Shown here: in pieces, positions 8,596 through 16,230 of the stretch
Position numbering within the stretch: position 1 is the stretch's first letter
Layout of the letters: every line of letters starts with the position of its first letter
NCBI GenBank assembly: GCA_016708435.1
Contig: JADJFV010000035.1
Coordinates: 186,001 to 250,000 of the forward strand
Source: Leptospiraceae bacterium
GTDB taxonomy: Bacteria; Spirochaetota; Leptospiria; Leptospirales; Leptospiraceae
Reading direction: 5' to 3'
DNA length: 64,000 bases
Made by a program: the position numbers and the translations under genes
Notes under the pieces: model-generated
The model's input: only the letters and a program-made list of their open reading frames with translations
Databases searched by the model: none
Told to the model about the DNA's origin: nothing

Positions 8596-9765
8596 TTAAA
8601 CAGCAGCTTCAGCGGATTCTAATTCTTCCTCTAAAGCCATGTTCCTGCGTGAACCTTTTTCTGCCTTTTCAGGAGAAATACCTTTTCCATTTTCAGTAGT
8701 TGGCTTGATTGCAACAACGCCACTACCATTTGGAGGTAAATCATTTAGATCGCGAATCTGTGCTTCGAGTTTGCCTGATAGATCAGGATGCTCTTGCAAA
8801 TAGGCGCGAACTGTTTCCTTACCTTGACCAATTTTTTCGCCATTATAGGAATACCATGAGCCACCCTTCACAATGATTTCGTGTTTGACCGCGAGATCAA
8901 TGATAGAGCTCTCTCTATTAATACCAGAATTAAACATTACGTCAAACTCTGCTTGTTTGAAAGGAGGAGCGCATTTGTTTTTGACAACTTTTACACGCAC
9001 TCTATTCCCAATTGGGTCTTCCTTATCTTTTAAAGTTTCAATTTTTCGAATATCCAAACGCACACTTGCATAGAACTTGAGTGCATTTCCTCCTGTAGTC
9101 GTTTCAGGAGATCCAAACATAACACCAATCTTCATACGAATCTGGTTAATAAAAACCACCGTAGTCTTTGACTTGGAAATCGTTCCAGTCAGTTTTCTAA
9201 GGGCTTGTGACATCAGACGGGCTTGTAATCCCATATGAGAGTCACCCATATCGCCTTCAATTTCCGCTTTAGGAACGAGAGCGGCGACAGAGTCAATTAC
9301 GATGATATCAATCGCATTGCTACGAACCAGAGATTCGCAAATTTCTAATGCTTCTTCCCCGTTATCCGGTTGCGAAACAAGTAAGTCATCAATATTAACA
9401 CCAAGCTTTTTGGCGTAAGAAGGATCTAGAGCGTGCTCGGCATCTATAAAGGCGGCGATTCCACCTTTTTTTTGAGCCTGAGCAATTGTAGAAAGCATAA
9501 GTGTCGTCTTTCCTGAAGACTCAGGACCGTAAATCTCTACAATTCTACCAACCGGCAAACCACCGATTCCTAAGGCAATATCCAAATCCAACGAGCCTGT
9601 TGAGATAACGGGAATAGCAACGGCGGAATTTGCTCCCAAACGCATGATAGAGCCTTTTCCGAACTGTTTCTCAATTTGACCCATAGCGGCGTCAATCGCA
9701 CGCTTTCTCTCTTCATTTTTCTCGGAGAGAATTTCCTCTGCCTTATCCTCTTTTCCTTTTTTCAT
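8596..9765 (-). CDS. recA: Recombinase RecA
   Basis: 389 residues. RecA coats single-stranded DNA, drives homologous strand exchange and triggers LexA self-cleavage. The Walker A motif GPESSGKT is at 80-87; LLVSQPDNGEEALEI, IIVIDSVAALVPKAEIEGDMGD, VVFINQIRMKIGVMFGSPET and the loop motif TTGGNALKFYASVRLDIR follow in the usual order. The C-terminal tail is acidic, as in other RecA proteins. The N-terminal extension is slightly longer than in E. coli. The ATG is supported by AGGAG seven bases upstream. It is a single-gene unit with its own terminator. I looked for a spirochaete-type LexA site (TTTGN5CAAA) upstream and saw no perfect match. Confidence 0.98.
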   Translation of the reverse strand: MKKGKEDKAEEILSEKNEERKRAIDAAMGQIEKQFGKGSIMRLGANSAVAIPVISTGSLDLDIALGIGGLPVGRIVEIYGPESSGKTTLMLSTIAQAQKKGGIAAFIDAEHALDPSYAKKLGVNIDDLLVSQPDNGEEALEICESLVRSNAIDIIVIDSVAALVPKAEIEGDMGDSHMGLQARLMSQALRKLTGTISKSKTTVVFINQIRMKIGVMFGSPETTTGGNALKFYASVRLDIRKIETLKDKEDPIGNRVRVKVVKNKCAPPFKQAEFDVMFNSGINRESSIIDLAVKHEIIVKGGSWYSYNGEKIGQGKETVRAYLQEHPDLSGKLEAQIRDLNDLPPNGSGVVAIKPTTENGKGISPEKAEKGSRRNMALEEELESAEAAV

Positions 9766-10052
9766 GGATAACTCCTATTTAGTTTCTAATATAATTAGGT
9801 AAAAAATTGTTCTGATGTGCGCAAATTCTGAGATTTTTTGGTAAAATTTCAGAAAAAAACAATCTCTACCTGAATCTATTCTGAGTATGCAACGAGGCAC
9901 GGACAAAATAGAGGATAAATGATAACTTTTTCGCTTTTCCAATCTTCTAAGCTATACTAATGTATGTATAGATTTTTTTTCACCGAAATTGCATTTTTTT
10001 TCAAAAAAAACTGTTTTTACAGGCGATTTTTTGCTAAAGGTTGGCACGATTT

Positions 10053-10280
10053 ATGACTAGAACGGAATTTATTCCTTATTATAAAACGAAAGACGTTCCA
10101 CTTCTTTCCATTTTGAAATTTCATTTAGATGAAATGGAGATTCCTTACTTCGTTACGGGAGAAGATTTTCTATTTTTAGAAAATCTAGCAATGCCAATGC
10201 ACGAAGCCTGCGCGATTTTGTATTTATTGCCAGAAGATGTAGATAAATTTCAGAAATTATTAGAAGAAGGATTCGAGTAA
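10053..10280 (+). CDS. Small DUF2007-like protein
   Basis: 75 residues when started at the ATG at 10053; an in-frame TTG at 10041 is possible but has no spaced ribosome site. An AAAGG lies 12 bases before the ATG. The pattern FIPYYKTKDVPLLSILKFHL, then IPYFVTGEDF and a strand ending LYLLPEDVDKFQKLLEEGFE, fits the DUF2007 (putative signal-transducing, ferredoxin-like) fold. It stands alone, divergent from recA, and is followed by an inverted repeat. Function unknown. Confidence 0.65.
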   Translation: MTRTEFIPYYKTKDVPLLSILKFHLDEMEIPYFVTGEDFLFLENLAMPMHEACAILYLLPEDVDKFQKLLEEGFE

Positions 10281-10288
10281 AAAGATTT

Positions 10289-10502
10289 GCCACAGAGGCA
10301 CTGAGTCACAGAGAGCGGATTGGATTGGAATTGATTTTATTTCTATTCTTCGCGTGAAAGAGAGTGGATGATAAAAATCGAAATGAATTCTTTCATCAAT
10401 ATTTCCTCAGTCTACAAACTTCAATTGCGAAAGGAAGTAAATTTTTCTGATGTAAGGCTCTGCCCTAAGAAACCTCTGTGTCTTTGTGACTCTAAGTATG
10501 GC
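10289..10502. repeat. Inverted repeat element, CAGAGGCAC family, copy 2
   Basis: The left arm at 10289-10313 is identical over 25 bases to the one at 145-169. The right arm at about 10473-10502 (CCTCTGTGTCTTTGTGACTC, then TAAGTATGGC) is its imperfect inverse. About 160 unrelated bases separate the arms, so the core differs from copy 1. Confidence 0.7.
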
Positions 10503-10504
10503 AA

Positions 10505-10840
10505 TTAAAGCACGCATCGGACTAAAACTTTTTTGTCTTTTGCTAAACTGAATTTTACTCCGTTGAGCAATGTAAAATAAAAAGCGCGGTCAGAGGAAAC
10601 TTCATCTGATGTCCAGTAAGTGTTTCCGTCTTTCTTCCAGGATTCTAATTCTTGTTTCTCAAAGCTTATTTTTAATTCATCGAGTGTAGGAAGTCTCTTT
10701 CCTTCCTTTGCACATTTTGATTTTGCTTCTTCCCAATTTAATTTACCGAGACTTGCAGACCATTTTGCTTCTTTTGCATGGGTGCATTGTTGGAAAGATA
10801 AAAAGAAAAATAGGAGGATGTATTTTGCAAATGAGTTCAT
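10505..10840 (-). CDS. Small DUF1566/Lcl-type lipoprotein
   Basis: 111 residues with a signal peptide (KYILLFFFLSFQQC) and a relaxed lipobox at Cys19. The remainder is one short domain with LNWEEAKSKCAKEGKRLPTL, then YWTSDEVSSDRAFYFTLLNG and a final VRCVL. That pattern is typical of the DUF1566/Lcl C-terminal domain, which shares its lectin-like fold with sulfatase-modifying proteins. Two cysteines of the fold are present (KSKCAK and VRCVL). Probably a surface or periplasmic lipoprotein of unknown role. It is separated from its neighbours by repeat DNA and lacks obvious partners. Confidence 0.75.
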   Translation of the reverse strand: MNSFAKYILLFFFLSFQQCTHAKEAKWSASLGKLNWEEAKSKCAKEGKRLPTLDELKISFEKQELESWKKDGNTYWTSDEVSSDRAFYFTLLNGVKFSLAKDKKVLVRCVL

Positions 10841-10944
10841 GGTTTAAGATTTTCTCTTTCCAAAAGAATTGTCAATGAAAAATACCATTAGATATGTATG
10901 ACTAAAAAACTTTACTTTAAAACAAGTTTCTAAAATCTAAATCT

Positions 10945-11496
10945 ATGAGTCTATTCATTGCCATCAGTCTACCCGAATCTATAAGAGAGAAAATCTTTAC
11001 AACAATGCAAGACAAAGAGATTCCAGAAGAATTATGGGAGAAAAAAGAAGACTTACACATAACAATGCTTTTCCTCCAAAAAGGAAATCCAGAATTAGAA
11101 TATATTCAATCAATAAAAGACAGATTAAAGAAACTCTCCTTCTCTCCATTTAAAATTGAAATTGAACGAGTAGAATATTGGACATTAAAAGAAAACCGTC
11201 AGATTTTACACTTAAGCGTAAAGCCTTCAAAAGAACTAATTGCACTTCAATCTGAAATTGTTTCCCTTATTCCCGAAGTTCCAAAGTCTACTCATGAGTT
11301 TAAGCCGCATATATCTCTGATACGCTCTTCCAGGATTACTCAATCCAAACTAGAAGAAATAAAAAATAAATTTTCTAGTTTTTCAACTGACGCATTTACA
11401 GTAAGTCAAGTTCATCTGTATATTGGTGATAGAGGAAAGGCAGATGAGGATAATAAAAGAAACCGGTATAGGGTTGTTGGGTCTTTTCCAAATTAA
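10945..11496 (+). CDS. thpR: RNA 2',3'-cyclic phosphodiesterase (2H phosphoesterase)
   Basis: 183 residues of the 2H phosphoesterase superfamily (ThpR/LigT). These enzymes hydrolyse 2',3'-cyclic phosphate RNA ends. The two catalytic signatures are present: LHITMLFL with H38 and T40, and KPHISLIRS with H123 and S125. The second motif has serine instead of the more usual threonine, which is tolerated in the superfamily. The opening LFIAISLPESIREKI is typical. The gene overlaps the end of the ankyrin gene on the other strand by four bases. Substrate in vivo unknown. Confidence 0.9.
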   Translation: MSLFIAISLPESIREKIFTTMQDKEIPEELWEKKEDLHITMLFLQKGNPELEYIQSIKDRLKKLSFSPFKIEIERVEYWTLKENRQILHLSVKPSKELIALQSEIVSLIPEVPKSTHEFKPHISLIRSSRITQSKLEEIKNKFSSFSTDAFTVSQVHLYIGDRGKADEDNKRNRYRVVGSFPN

Positions 11497-12980
11497 TCGG
11501 AAAGGACATCCGCAATTTCCACGTGTCCTTTTTGTTTTGCAAGTTCAAGTGGTGTTCTACCCATATTTGTTTTTGCTAATTTGTCAGCATTTTGAGAAAG
11601 TAAAATCTCCACTGCTTGCGTTTTCCCAAAAAAGGCGGCTACATGCAAAGGTGTTTGTCCAAAATCATCCCTTATATTGCTATCCATTCCCTTCTTCAAA
11701 AGAAACTGTAATGAGTTTAGGCACATATTTTCTGCTGCATAGTGGAGACAACTGTATCCGAATTTCCCTCTTTCATGTAAGTCGGTTCCAGAGTCTAAAA
11801 GCAATTCGATTACTTCTACTATATCAGTCATCACTGCAAAATGAAGTGGGCTTGTGTGCTCATAATCTTTAACCTTAACACGGGAACCATTTTTTAATAA
11901 GGCTTTAACAGGTTCGAGCTTTGCTGCAAACTGTTCTTTTTCCAGATATTTAAAATTTATATGAACTGGAAATAATTTGCTAATTGCTAAATGTAGCGGA
12001 GTTCTATTATTATCCTCTCGACCATTTGTATTGAAACCCTTTTTTAAAAGGAAATGTAATATTTCTTTTTGTTCATATTTTACAGCAGAGATAACAAAGG
12101 AATCACTCTTTGGACTTTTTAGAAATTTTGCCCTATCAGTTCTAAACATATACATAAACATTCCAAGATCATCAGCAAGGATTGTTTTCTCCATCGCATC
12201 CCAGAGACCGATTCCTGTCTTTATTAAAAGCATAGCAATTCTAATATACTTTGCCTGCTTTTTTTTTTCCTTTTTTTGTTTGTGTTCATGTATCTTATTA
12301 ATAGCGCCGGATAACGTGGATTTAAAAACTTTTTTATAATCAGGGTTAGTTTTGATTTCATTTTCAATTAATAGTTTAATTACTGATATATCCAATTTCT
12401 CATAATGATATATCCTACCAAATGAAAACCGTTTCTTTTTACTCAAAAAATTATAATAGCGATCTTTATAAGAGGGGATGTCATATTCCAAAAGGAATTG
12501 CACTTGCGCGATGGAAATTTCCATAGATGAAAGATAAACTTTGTTTTTATCTGCTTTATTTTCTAAAAGAAATTTTATAATATCTTTGCGCTCTTCTGTG
12601 TATTCTTGAACTTTTCTAAACCCAGACCCAACAATAGCAGCAGACAAAGGCGTTGTATTATATTTATTTTTACAATTTACTCTCGCACCTTTTTGAACTA
12701 GTAGTTTTACAATTTCTAAATTTCCGATTTCGCAAGCAAGTATAAGGGGATTACTATCGTTACTCTCAAGATTCGGATCAGCACCTCTGAGAATTAAAAT
12801 TTTTGCGATATCAAAATTTTTAGAATTAAGAGCAGAAAGTAATGGAGAAAATTTTTTATTATTAATCTTTGCTCCATTATCAAGTAGAGCATTCACGATA
12901 TCCAAATTTCCAATTCTGACTGCTTGCTCTAAAATCCGTTCGGTATACTTCTTGTCTTTATTTATTTTTTTATTTCTCAT
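11493..12980 (-). CDS. Ankyrin repeat protein
   Basis: 495 residues made almost entirely of ankyrin repeats, about 11 to 13 units. Clear units include GNLEIVKLLVQKGARVNCKN, NRTPLHLAISKLF, HTSPLHFAVMTDIVEVIELL and GQTPLHVAAFFGKTQAVEIL. No signal peptide, so probably cytoplasmic. Some middle units are degenerate (around 170-300). The start codon overlaps the stop of the 137-residue gene upstream (ATGA-type overlap), so the two are translationally coupled and probably form a pair. Ankyrin proteins bind other proteins; the partner here is unknown. Confidence 0.92.
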   Translation of the reverse strand: MRNKKINKDKKYTERILEQAVRIGNLDIVNALLDNGAKINNKKFSPLLSALNSKNFDIAKILILRGADPNLESNDSNPLILACEIGNLEIVKLLVQKGARVNCKNKYNTTPLSAAIVGSGFRKVQEYTEERKDIIKFLLENKADKNKVYLSSMEISIAQVQFLLEYDIPSYKDRYYNFLSKKKRFSFGRIYHYEKLDISVIKLLIENEIKTNPDYKKVFKSTLSGAINKIHEHKQKKEKKKQAKYIRIAMLLIKTGIGLWDAMEKTILADDLGMFMYMFRTDRAKFLKSPKSDSFVISAVKYEQKEILHFLLKKGFNTNGREDNNRTPLHLAISKLFPVHINFKYLEKEQFAAKLEPVKALLKNGSRVKVKDYEHTSPLHFAVMTDIVEVIELLLDSGTDLHERGKFGYSCLHYAAENMCLNSLQFLLKKGMDSNIRDDFGQTPLHVAAFFGKTQAVEILLSQNADKLAKTNMGRTPLELAKQKGHVEIADVLSD

Positions 12981-13390
12981 TCGTCCTCTCTGTCAGAATC
13001 TTCGATGGCTTTTAACAAAAGCTCTATTTCATAGTCTCTTAATTTTATACTTTTATTTTTACCGGTTTTAAGTTCTTCTACGGCTTCTTCATAAGACTCT
13101 TCCTTGGTTTTTCTTTGTTTGCCGCTGTATTCATTTTGTGATAAAAAGTCTTGCTCTGTTTCTCCAAGCGTTGCCTTACATTCTTCTATCTCTTTATCAT
13201 ACTTTGCAATATCGGATTCTAATCTTTTTTCACCTCGAATAAGATTCTTAAAAAACTTTGCTCCATGTTCTGATTCATACCCCTGAGTAATATTCATCCT
13301 TGCAATATCTTTTTGCATAATGTCAATGTCTTCTATCGCTTCCGCTCTTCGTTTGTATAATGTTTCTAGTTTATTTTGGGCTTCGTTCAT
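12977..13390 (-). CDS. Small coiled-coil protein coupled to the ankyrin protein
   Basis: 137 residues, strongly charged and helical, with heptad-like stretches (LETLYKRRAEAIEDIDIMQK, then RGEKRLESDIAKYDKEIEEC). No membrane segment or recognised domain. The C-terminal part (LRDYEIELLLKAIEDSDRED) is acidic. It overlaps the ankyrin gene start by four bases. A small helical partner or inhibitor of the ankyrin protein is a reasonable guess, not shown by sequence. The ribosome site is weak. Confidence 0.7.
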   Translation of the reverse strand: MNEAQNKLETLYKRRAEAIEDIDIMQKDIARMNITQGYESEHGAKFFKNLIRGEKRLESDIAKYDKEIEECKATLGETEQDFLSQNEYSGKQRKTKEESYEEAVEELKTGKNKSIKLRDYEIELLLKAIEDSDREDE

Positions 13391-13464
13391 TTTTATTTCT
13401 CGATTGTTGTTATAGGGGATATTTTATATTAACCGCAATTCTTTTCTGAAATCATGCGTGATTG

Positions 13465-13491
13465 GAGAGGCACAGCCGTGCGTCTCTACGT
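13465..13491. repeat. REP-like palindrome next to the transposase pseudogene
   Basis: The sequence GAGAGGCACAGCCGTGCGTC followed by TCTACG forms an imperfect hairpin. It ends with the same TCTCTACG tail as the perfect REP palindromes at 13616 and 19928. It spans the 3' end of the transposase gene. Confidence 0.6.
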
Positions 13492-13615
13492 GTAGAATTC
13501 ATCATCTTCCCAATTTCTTGGATTGTTTGCAATATAATTTCTGACGTTGTATAATTCTATTTCGTCTCTAACAATCCGGTCGTGGAATCGGGGTTGCCAT
13601 TGGAAATTGTTATTC

Positions 13616-13641
13616 AAGACGCGATGAATCGCGTCTCTACG
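13616..13641. repeat. REP palindrome inside the RAYT gene
   Basis: AAGACGCGATGAATCGCGTC followed by TCTACG; identical over 26 bases to the copy at 19929-19954. It is read in frame as part of the transposase (RRDAIHRV). Confidence 0.85.
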
Positions 13642-13743
13642 AGATATTTCGAATGTAACGCGACCCTTATACCAACGAATTATTTTTGATAAAGACAATG
13701 GATTTAATACAGGATTGTTTATCCCTGTAATTCCGCCTTGCTG

Positions 13744-13768
13744 TAGAGACGCGATTGATCGCGTCTTA
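13744..13768. repeat. Second REP palindrome inside the RAYT gene
   Basis: TAGAGACGCGATTGATCGCG followed by TCTTA. It is the same palindrome in the opposite orientation to the copy at 13616 and encodes KTRSIASLQ in the transposase frame. Confidence 0.8.
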
Positions 13769-14100
13769 TTTGAACGCGCAATTTCTGATTCCATCTCGAA
13801 TGATTTTTCCTGTCCTGATAAATATAACAATCCATGAACATGATTTGTCATTACAATGAATTCATCCAATTCTGCATGAGGAAAATGTTTTGGAACTTCA
13901 GACTAGATATTTTTTGCAATCAATCCCATTTCCGATAACACCATTTCCCCATTCTCAATCTCCCCAAAAAAATGCTCTCTATCCTTCGCGCATATGGTTA
14001 TGAAATAATATCCATTATCCGCATAATCCCAACCTTCTCTTCGTGTTGATTCGATTCTGTATTTATTTTGGAATAATGTCATTTTGCCTCTGTTTTTAAC

Positions 14101-14143
14101 TTAACCCCAACTCTTCTGCGATGTTGCGGGTGAGTTTGGAGAG
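14101..14143. repeat. 43-bp direct repeat, copy A
   Basis: Begins TTAACCCCAACTCTTCTGCG and ends GTGAGTTTGGAGAG. It matches 15310-15352 at 40 of 43 positions. On the minus strand it lies five bases past the stop of the 375-residue gene. It reads as the tail of a lost protein (LSKLTRNIAEELGLS, then stop). Confidence 0.8.
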
Positions 14144-14148
14144 ATGAT

Positions 14149-15276
14149 TTACTTTGCCCATTTTTTGATTTTATCTAGTATTCTTTTATTCTCTTCCATA
14201 CGTTCCTGTAAAGATTTATCTGAAGGTATCTCATTGGTTTTCTCTCCCTCCTCATTGTCCTGCTTTGCTTGCGGAACATAAGTTTCAATTTCTTTTGCCA
14301 TTTTTTGAAGAGCTTCTTTAAATTCGGGAGTTATTTTTTCTTTTTCGTTATTAACGATTAAATCATAAAAACTTTCAATTTCTCCTCCCTTCTCCTCGGT
14401 CATTTTTGAATAAGATATGTATAATTCTCTTGCTCTATCAACCTGCCCATTCAATATATAGTCTGAAATACTTTCATTTAATTCTAGAATGTCATTTAGA
14501 TATTTCATTTGTTTATTTATTTCTTTCATGCCTTCGGAAAGATTTTTTATTACTTCCTCAAATTTCTTAACAGAATTTCTTTTATTACGTATAGCATAAC
14601 GTGTTTGCTCTTCAACACTAAGTGCTTCTAGCTCTACTTCTGTCAAAATGATTTCTTGCGAAGTGGACAGATTTGAATTGTCTTGCTTATTCTCTACAAA
14701 ATTTCCAAAATTTTCTAGAATATATTTTCCTTCTTTTTTGGGTAAAGAATCTATTAGAGCATTGATTTCCTTTTGAGTTGGAACTTCTTTAAAATTGCCT
14801 TCTTGTATTTCACGATTCAATGCCTCCAAAGCTTCACTATAAAGCTCATCAATAGATTTTGATTTTGACTTTTCGATTTCATCTGTTTGTATTGTTTCGC
14901 CTGCGATCTCATAATAAATTTTATTTGTATTTTCATACATATCTTCTAAACTTTTAATTTCTAATTCCATTGCGATCTTGTCAGTTTTCAGCGAATTTAT
15001 TCCTTCTTCCAGAACGACTAAGAGTTTTTCAAATAAATCATTCTTTTTTCTGGCTCTAAGTCTAAGGATACTTGTTTGAATAAGTTTTATGTTCTCTTGG
15101 TAATTAGCTCTTAGTTTGTTTAACCTGCTTAGAGAATTCACTTCTTTTTCTAGAAACGACTTTGTCAAACTAATAAAATACTGCCTCTGCTCTTCTTCAG
15201 GCATTGCTAGAATTTCTTCCTCTGTTAATATCCTGAATTTTGGATCATCTAAATCCGAGGTTTCATCGGTTTCCAT
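14149..15276 (-). CDS. Acidic coiled-coil protein with an internal repeat
   Basis: 375 residues, highly charged, helical and without membrane segments; not recognised as a known family. Two similar segments, ILTEEEILAMPEEEQRQYFI near residue 16 and ILTEVELEALSVEEQTRYAI near 209, show that the protein is an internal duplication of about 190 residues. Each half has the motif followed by long coiled coil. The central segment TQKEINALIDSLPKKEGKYI links them. It lies between two 43-bp direct repeats and next to a transposase remnant and a Septu-like pair. A structural or regulatory role in that accessory region is possible but unproven. Confidence 0.75.
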   Translation of the reverse strand: METDETSDLDDPKFRILTEEEILAMPEEEQRQYFISLTKSFLEKEVNSLSRLNKLRANYQENIKLIQTSILRLRARKKNDLFEKLLVVLEEGINSLKTDKIAMELEIKSLEDMYENTNKIYYEIAGETIQTDEIEKSKSKSIDELYSEALEALNREIQEGNFKEVPTQKEINALIDSLPKKEGKYILENFGNFVENKQDNSNLSTSQEIILTEVELEALSVEEQTRYAIRNKRNSVKKFEEVIKNLSEGMKEINKQMKYLNDILELNESISDYILNGQVDRARELYISYSKMTEEKGGEIESFYDLIVNNEKEKITPEFKEALQKMAKEIETYVPQAKQDNEEGEKTNEIPSDKSLQERMEENKRILDKIKKWAK

Positions 15277-15309
15277 GTATTAGCCTCATTTTTTTGTGGT
15301 TATTCTATA

Positions 15310-15352
15310 TTAACCCCAACTCTTCAGCGGTGTCGCGGGTGAGTTTGGAGAG
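15310..15352. repeat. 43-bp direct repeat, copy B
   Basis: Begins TTAACCCCAACTCTTCAGCG. It is 40/43 identical to copy A at 14101-14143. It starts seven bases past the stop of the HNH gene on the minus strand and reads as RPLSKLTRDTAEELGLI followed by a stop. Confidence 0.8.
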
Positions 15353-15359
15353 GGGACGT

Positions 15360-16195
15360 TTAATCTCTCGGTAAGTCAGGGAAATTTGCTCGAACCATTC
15401 CAGCGAATTCGGAAGAACTTTTTGCTAAATCAGAAATTTCAGTTTTATAATGCTTAATATTCTTATTTATTATATTTATAATAACTTGCTCTTTAGCTAA
15501 TTTTAAAGCTATTTCATTTTCTAGTCTAAGTTCCTTTAACTTAATTATTTTATTAAACAATATTTCTCGAGAATTATTTAAGGACGGACGTTCTAGTCCA
15601 CATGTATTAATAGTAACTTTACCCTTTTCTGACTCTATTCCTGTCGGCATTACTTGTGGAATTATTTTTTCACGGATAAAAGTAATATGCTCTTCGGGAT
15701 TATCTTTTGAGGGATGTAGCAATAAGGCATTTTCTTTATGCAAGTTTTTTGCATTGTGGTGTGAACTTACTCTAAACATATTATTTTTAATTGTAAATAA
15801 ATTTTTTTTATATCTTCTATTACAATATGCGCAACTCAATAAAAGATTATCCCATTTATATGTTAACCAATAATAACCCGGAAATATTAATTTTCTTTTC
15901 TATTATTTTTATACCCTGCCTTTGGTCTAAAATGCTCAACATCACCATCTTGTTCATTCGTTGTTATTTTTCGTTCACAGTAACAACATTTATCATGTTG
16001 ATTTTTTATTAAATAATTTTTAATCTTACTATAATGGTCTGTATCAAAATCAAATTTTTTGGGCTTCATTCCACTTGGTTGATTTTTATAGTCATCTGGT
16101 GTTTTTAAGTATTCATCGCAATGTTTTTTTCTTAATTTTCTGGATTTCTCAAACCAATCTTTATCTGGTCTTATTTTCTTTTTGATTTTTATCAT
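15360..16195 (-). pseudogene. HNH endonuclease (PtuB-like), single frameshift
   Basis: Two frames together give one HNH nuclease of about 278 residues. The first frame starts at the ATG at 16195 (AAGGAT upstream) and holds KCCYCERKITTNEQDG and DVEHFRPKAGY, then stops at 15887-15889. The second frame continues as IFPGYYWLTYKWDNLLLSCA, then YCNRRYKKN, and runs to 15360. These are the usual successive motifs of the family (CxxC, VEHFRPK, YYWL.W.NL, CxxCN). The frames differ by one base within the A-rich stretch around 15889-15903, so one lost base explains the break. The gene follows the AAA ATPase by 35 bases, the Septu arrangement (PtuA-PtuB). The break may be a real mutation or an assembly error; a programmed -1 shift is less likely because no canonical slippery heptamer is in frame. 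Confidence 0.85.
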
Positions 16196-16230
16196 GACAT
16201 ATCCTTTAAGTATAAAATTAAATAAAATCA

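Larger units (their letters stand above)
13486..14082 (-). pseudogene. REP-associated tyrosine transposase (Y1/RAYT), nonsense mutant
   Basis: Reading from the ATG at 14082 gives 198 codons in one frame, interrupted only by a TAG at 13903-13905 (codon 60). The first part (STRREGWDYADNGYYFITIC, then EHFFGEIENGEMVLSEMG) and the part after the stop (VPKHFPHAELDEFIVMTNHV, then HGLLYLSG) are both typical of single-strand HUH/Y1 REP transposases. HVH is the metal-binding histidine motif, and NYIANNPRNWEDDEF closes the protein as in the family. The stop sits where relatives often have tryptophan, so TGG to TAG is the simple explanation. Two REP palindromes lie inside the coding sequence, read in frame. 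Confidence 0.88.

Noticed and set aside
9766..9900. LexA box upstream of recA
   Set aside because: No perfect TTTGN5CAAA or E. coli-type site was found; looser matches are not distinguishable from background.
10041..10058. Sigma-54-like TTGGCACG before the DUF2007-like gene
   Set aside because: The GC of the -12 element is missing (GA at that spacing), and the sequence overlaps the start codon.
14101..15352. Integron attC sites
   Set aside because: The repeats are direct, not imperfect palindromes with RYYYAAC/GTTRRRY pairs at both ends, and no integrase is present.
15885..15910. Programmed -1 ribosomal frameshift in the HNH gene
   Set aside because: No in-frame X XXY YYZ heptamer and no clear downstream pseudoknot; mutation or sequencing error is simpler.
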